Assembly: GCA_934096015.1 (NCBI GenBank)
Contig: CAKOLD010000041.1
Coordinates: forward strand, 1 to 7,444
Origin: an uncultured Bacilli bacterium
GTDB lineage: Bacteria > Bacillota_I > Bacilli_A > RF39 > UBA660
Direction of reading: 5' to 3'
DNA: 7,444 bases
Part shown: positions 5,662 to 7,444 of the stretch, piece by piece
Position numbering within the stretch: position 1 is the stretch's first letter
Layout: each line of letters starts with the position of its first letter
Translations under genes and position numbers: made by a program
The notes under the pieces: model-generated
Seen by the model: the letters and a program-made list of their open reading frames with translations, nothing else
Database searches by the model: none
Told to the model about the DNA's origin: nothing

Positions 5662-7444
5662 AATTTTGGATAGAAACTTTAGATTCAACGTTTGTATTAA
5701 CCCTTATTGCATTATATCCTTTTAAACTTTTAATTGATTCTAAATAAATATTTTTTTCTATTGGCGTTTCTAATATGTAATTAACTGTTATAGGATTATT
5801 AGTTAGGTATTCATTTATTTTAGTTTTTTTATCTGTTTCAGACATGTCACTTGTTATACCTACTGTATCTTTTTTTATCTTAAAAAATATAGCTTTATTA
5901 TTAAAATTATAAGTTAGAGAGTCTGTAGTGTTATAAAAAGTACTTATATAATTTGAATATGATATACTTTTTAATTTATTGCTTAATAATTGAATATTAT
6001 CTTGTGTCCCAGTAAGTAATAATCTATCTTGTGGTATATAGTTAAAAAGTGATAAGCTTCCCCCATTAGAGCCCACCCTAGAAACGTATACTGTAGAAAG
6101 ATTTAGAGATTTTATTTTTCTAACAACCTTTTGTTCCCTAAAATCTATATAATCAGCATAATCCCCTATTTTTCTAAGTGGTTCATCTAAATAAATATTA
6201 GTTGTTTGTTCATAGTATGGTTCATATTCTGTTGCAGTAGTTCCTTCTTCTAATTGAAAAGTATCAATGTCTATATAGTTTTTGTAGTAATAGTTATAAG
6301 ATGTTGTGCCTATAAATTTTATGGTTTTATTTGCTGCACTTGTTAGTGATGTATGTTTCCATCCTTGGGTAGTAGTACTAGAAACTAGTACAGAACTATG
6401 AGTTCCGTCCGTATAAAAAAACGTGAACAAAGATGCATGTTTGTTAGATAAACCAGAAAAATGAACTTCTTGTTTATAATCAAAAGAAATTGTATACTGA
6501 GTGTTATTTTTAAATTTAACTTTTGTATAATCAAAATCATTGTTATCTACAAATCTTATGTAGTTTCTACCATCAACATTTCCTTCTTCATAACATGATT
6601 TATTGGTACTATTTATTCTATTTTTTAGTTCTGCATAAAATTCTTTAGCTGTTATTAAGTTTTTGCTATTAATCGTTATAGGAATTTTATACTTTCCATA
6701 ATTTTCAGAGTTTGTATCAGTTACTAAATCTCCTACACTTTCTATTTCACTTGGATATTCTGGTGACGGAGTTGTTTTATATGATTCATAGTCAGATGCA
6801 ACGTTGTTCTTTTCTAATTGTAATCTAAATTTATAATTATTAAATACAATATTATCATTCATATAAAACCACATAGCTGTTATGTAATTTTTACTAGTAG
6901 TCACACTATCCCATTTTTGATTTTCTTCCTCAAGATTTATGGCTTTCCAATTGGCAGCTTGGTTAATAGTGTTAGAGTCTCCAAGGTATGCTACTGCATG
7001 TTTGTATTCAGATGTGGAATTACTCCTATCAATTGTTCCACTAATATATTCAAGAGAAAAAGAATATGTTTTAGTATTATCAATCTTAATATTAAGGTAT
7101 CTTCTGCCAATTTCAGCCGTTTTTAAAGTTGTCCCATTAATTACAAAACAGTCTTCGTCTTTTAAGTATTGTACTGTTATTCCATTATAGCTTCCTGGAT
7201 TTACCCATAAATTAGTGTTTAATAGGTTTTTACCGGTGAATTCATTTTGTACACTATTTCCATATATTCTATAGTTTTCTATAGGGTTTCCATTTCCTAA
7301 GAATGTTACACTATTTCCACTTGTTTTGTTCTCTTTTTTATTATCGATATTTACTCTAAAACTTAAAGTCTTATTCATATCTACATTTTGACTTTCTTCA
7401 GTTTCTCCGTACGTTACTACTAATTTTATATTATCTTTAATTCC
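5660..7444 (-). CDS. Large surface or phage-tail-like protein with tandem carbohydrate-binding-like modules, 5' end outside window
   Basis: The frame stays open from the right edge to TAA at 5662-5660, giving 594 visible codons. The first Met (7378) is preceded by 22 in-frame codons without a stop and has no ribosome site, so I treat it as internal. Numbering from that Met: a beta-rich end of an earlier domain (up to about 18), then IENYRIYGNSVQ (33-44), a wording typical of Firmicutes phage tail and surface proteins. Two similar modules follow, each opening with NLL/NLI (51, 240) and closing with QLExxxxAxxYExY (187-200 and 375-388); this looks like tandem galactose-binding-type jelly rolls. 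Then LRKIGDYADYIDF (401-413) and a C-terminal beta-rich domain ending in NVESKVSIQN. No LPXTG, membrane anchor or catalytic motif is visible. It may be a receptor-binding tail protein of a prophage or a secreted adhesin; next to core genes and without visible phage neighbours, I cannot decide. Confidence 0.8.
   Translation of the reverse strand, partial: GIKDNIKLVVTYGETEESQNVDMNKTLSFRVNIDNKKENKTSGNSVTFLGNGNPIENYRIYGNSVQNEFTGKNLLNTNLWVNPGSYNGITVQYLKDEDCFVINGTTLKTAEIGRRYLNIKIDNTKTYSFSLEYISGTIDRSNSTSEYKHAVAYLGDSNTINQAANWKAINLEEENQKWDSVTTSKNYITAMWFYMNDNIVFNNYKFRLQLEKNNVASDYESYKTTPSPEYPSEIESVGDLVTDTNSENYGKYKIPITINSKNLITAKEFYAELKNRINSTNKSCYEEGNVDGRNYIRFVDNNDFDYTKVKFKNNTQYTISFDYKQEVHFSGLSNKHASLFTFFYTDGTHSSVLVSSTTTQGWKHTSLTSAANKTIKFIGTTSYNYYYKNYIDIDTFQLEEGTTATEYEPYYEQTTNIYLDEPLRKIGDYADYIDFREQKVVRKIKSLNLSTVYVSRVGSNGGSLSLFNYIPQDRLLLTGTQDNIQLLSNKLKSISYSNYISTFYNTTDSLTYNFNNKAIFFKIKKDTVGITSDMSETDKKTKINEYLTNNPITVNYILETPIEKNIYLESIKSLKGYNAIRVNTNVESKVSIQN

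Noticed and set aside
6917..7190. Two overlapping plus-strand frames (6917-7126 and 6939-7190)
   Set aside because: Both are antisense to the long surface-protein gene, lack ribosome sites and have Cys/Phe/Ile-rich shadow-like composition.
7376..7378. ATG at 7378 as the true start of the surface protein
   Set aside because: The frame continues open for 22 codons to the window edge, no Shine-Dalgarno sequence precedes the ATG, and the sequence reads as the middle of a beta-rich domain.

Overview
The window is a compact, very AT-rich piece of a low-GC Bacilli/Firmicutes-type chromosome. It is dominated by ordinary housekeeping genes, with one variable-surface gene and one striking regulatory site at its two ends. 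The organism call rests on a SpoIIP-type sporulation amidase, a Firmicutes-type ClpP and glycolytic GAPDH, AGGAGG-type ribosome binding sites and extreme A/T codon preference. A gut lineage near Erysipelotrichales/RF39-like Bacilli is plausible, but that is an inference. Trp codons inspected are TGG and all seven stop codons are TAA or TAG, so nothing requires a recoded genetic code.

Layout, left to right. Positions 1-94 hold no complete gene. They hold a perfect sigma-A type promoter on the minus strand (TTGACA and TATAAT) whose spacer contains a run of 12 G, facing out of the left edge. Next come two overlapping minus-strand genes: a 109-residue membrane-anchored small protein (95-424) and a SpoIIP-like amidase (411-1307), in the same relative order as spoIIP-yqxA in Bacillus. 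A 353-residue protein of unknown function follows (1376-2437), as its own unit with terminators on both sides. A two-gene minus-strand operon follows: a uridine kinase-family nucleoside kinase (3512-4963) and GAPDH (2503-3504), 7 nt apart, with a promoter in the divergent region next to clpP and a terminator just after gap. clpP (5068-5637) is the only plus-strand gene. It converges on a large, 5'-truncated minus-strand gene (5660 to beyond 7444) encoding a phage-tail-like or surface protein with two tandem carbohydrate-binding-like modules. A single symmetric hairpin terminator serves both convergent genes.

How the parts fit: the kinase (nucleotide salvage), GAPDH (glycolysis) and ClpP (protein turnover) are core functions, and SpoIIP plus the small membrane protein belong to cell-wall remodelling during engulfment. 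The best lead in the window is the homopolymeric G tract between a consensus -35 and a consensus -10 at 61-91. This is the classic architecture of slipped-strand phase-variable promoters. Its present 19-bp spacing is longer than the 17-bp optimum, so the state seen here is predicted to be weak. The controlled gene lies outside the window; by analogy with Bacillus gene order it could be lepA, but a surface gene is equally possible. No CRISPR, tRNA, rRNA, transposase or recognisable defence system is visible.
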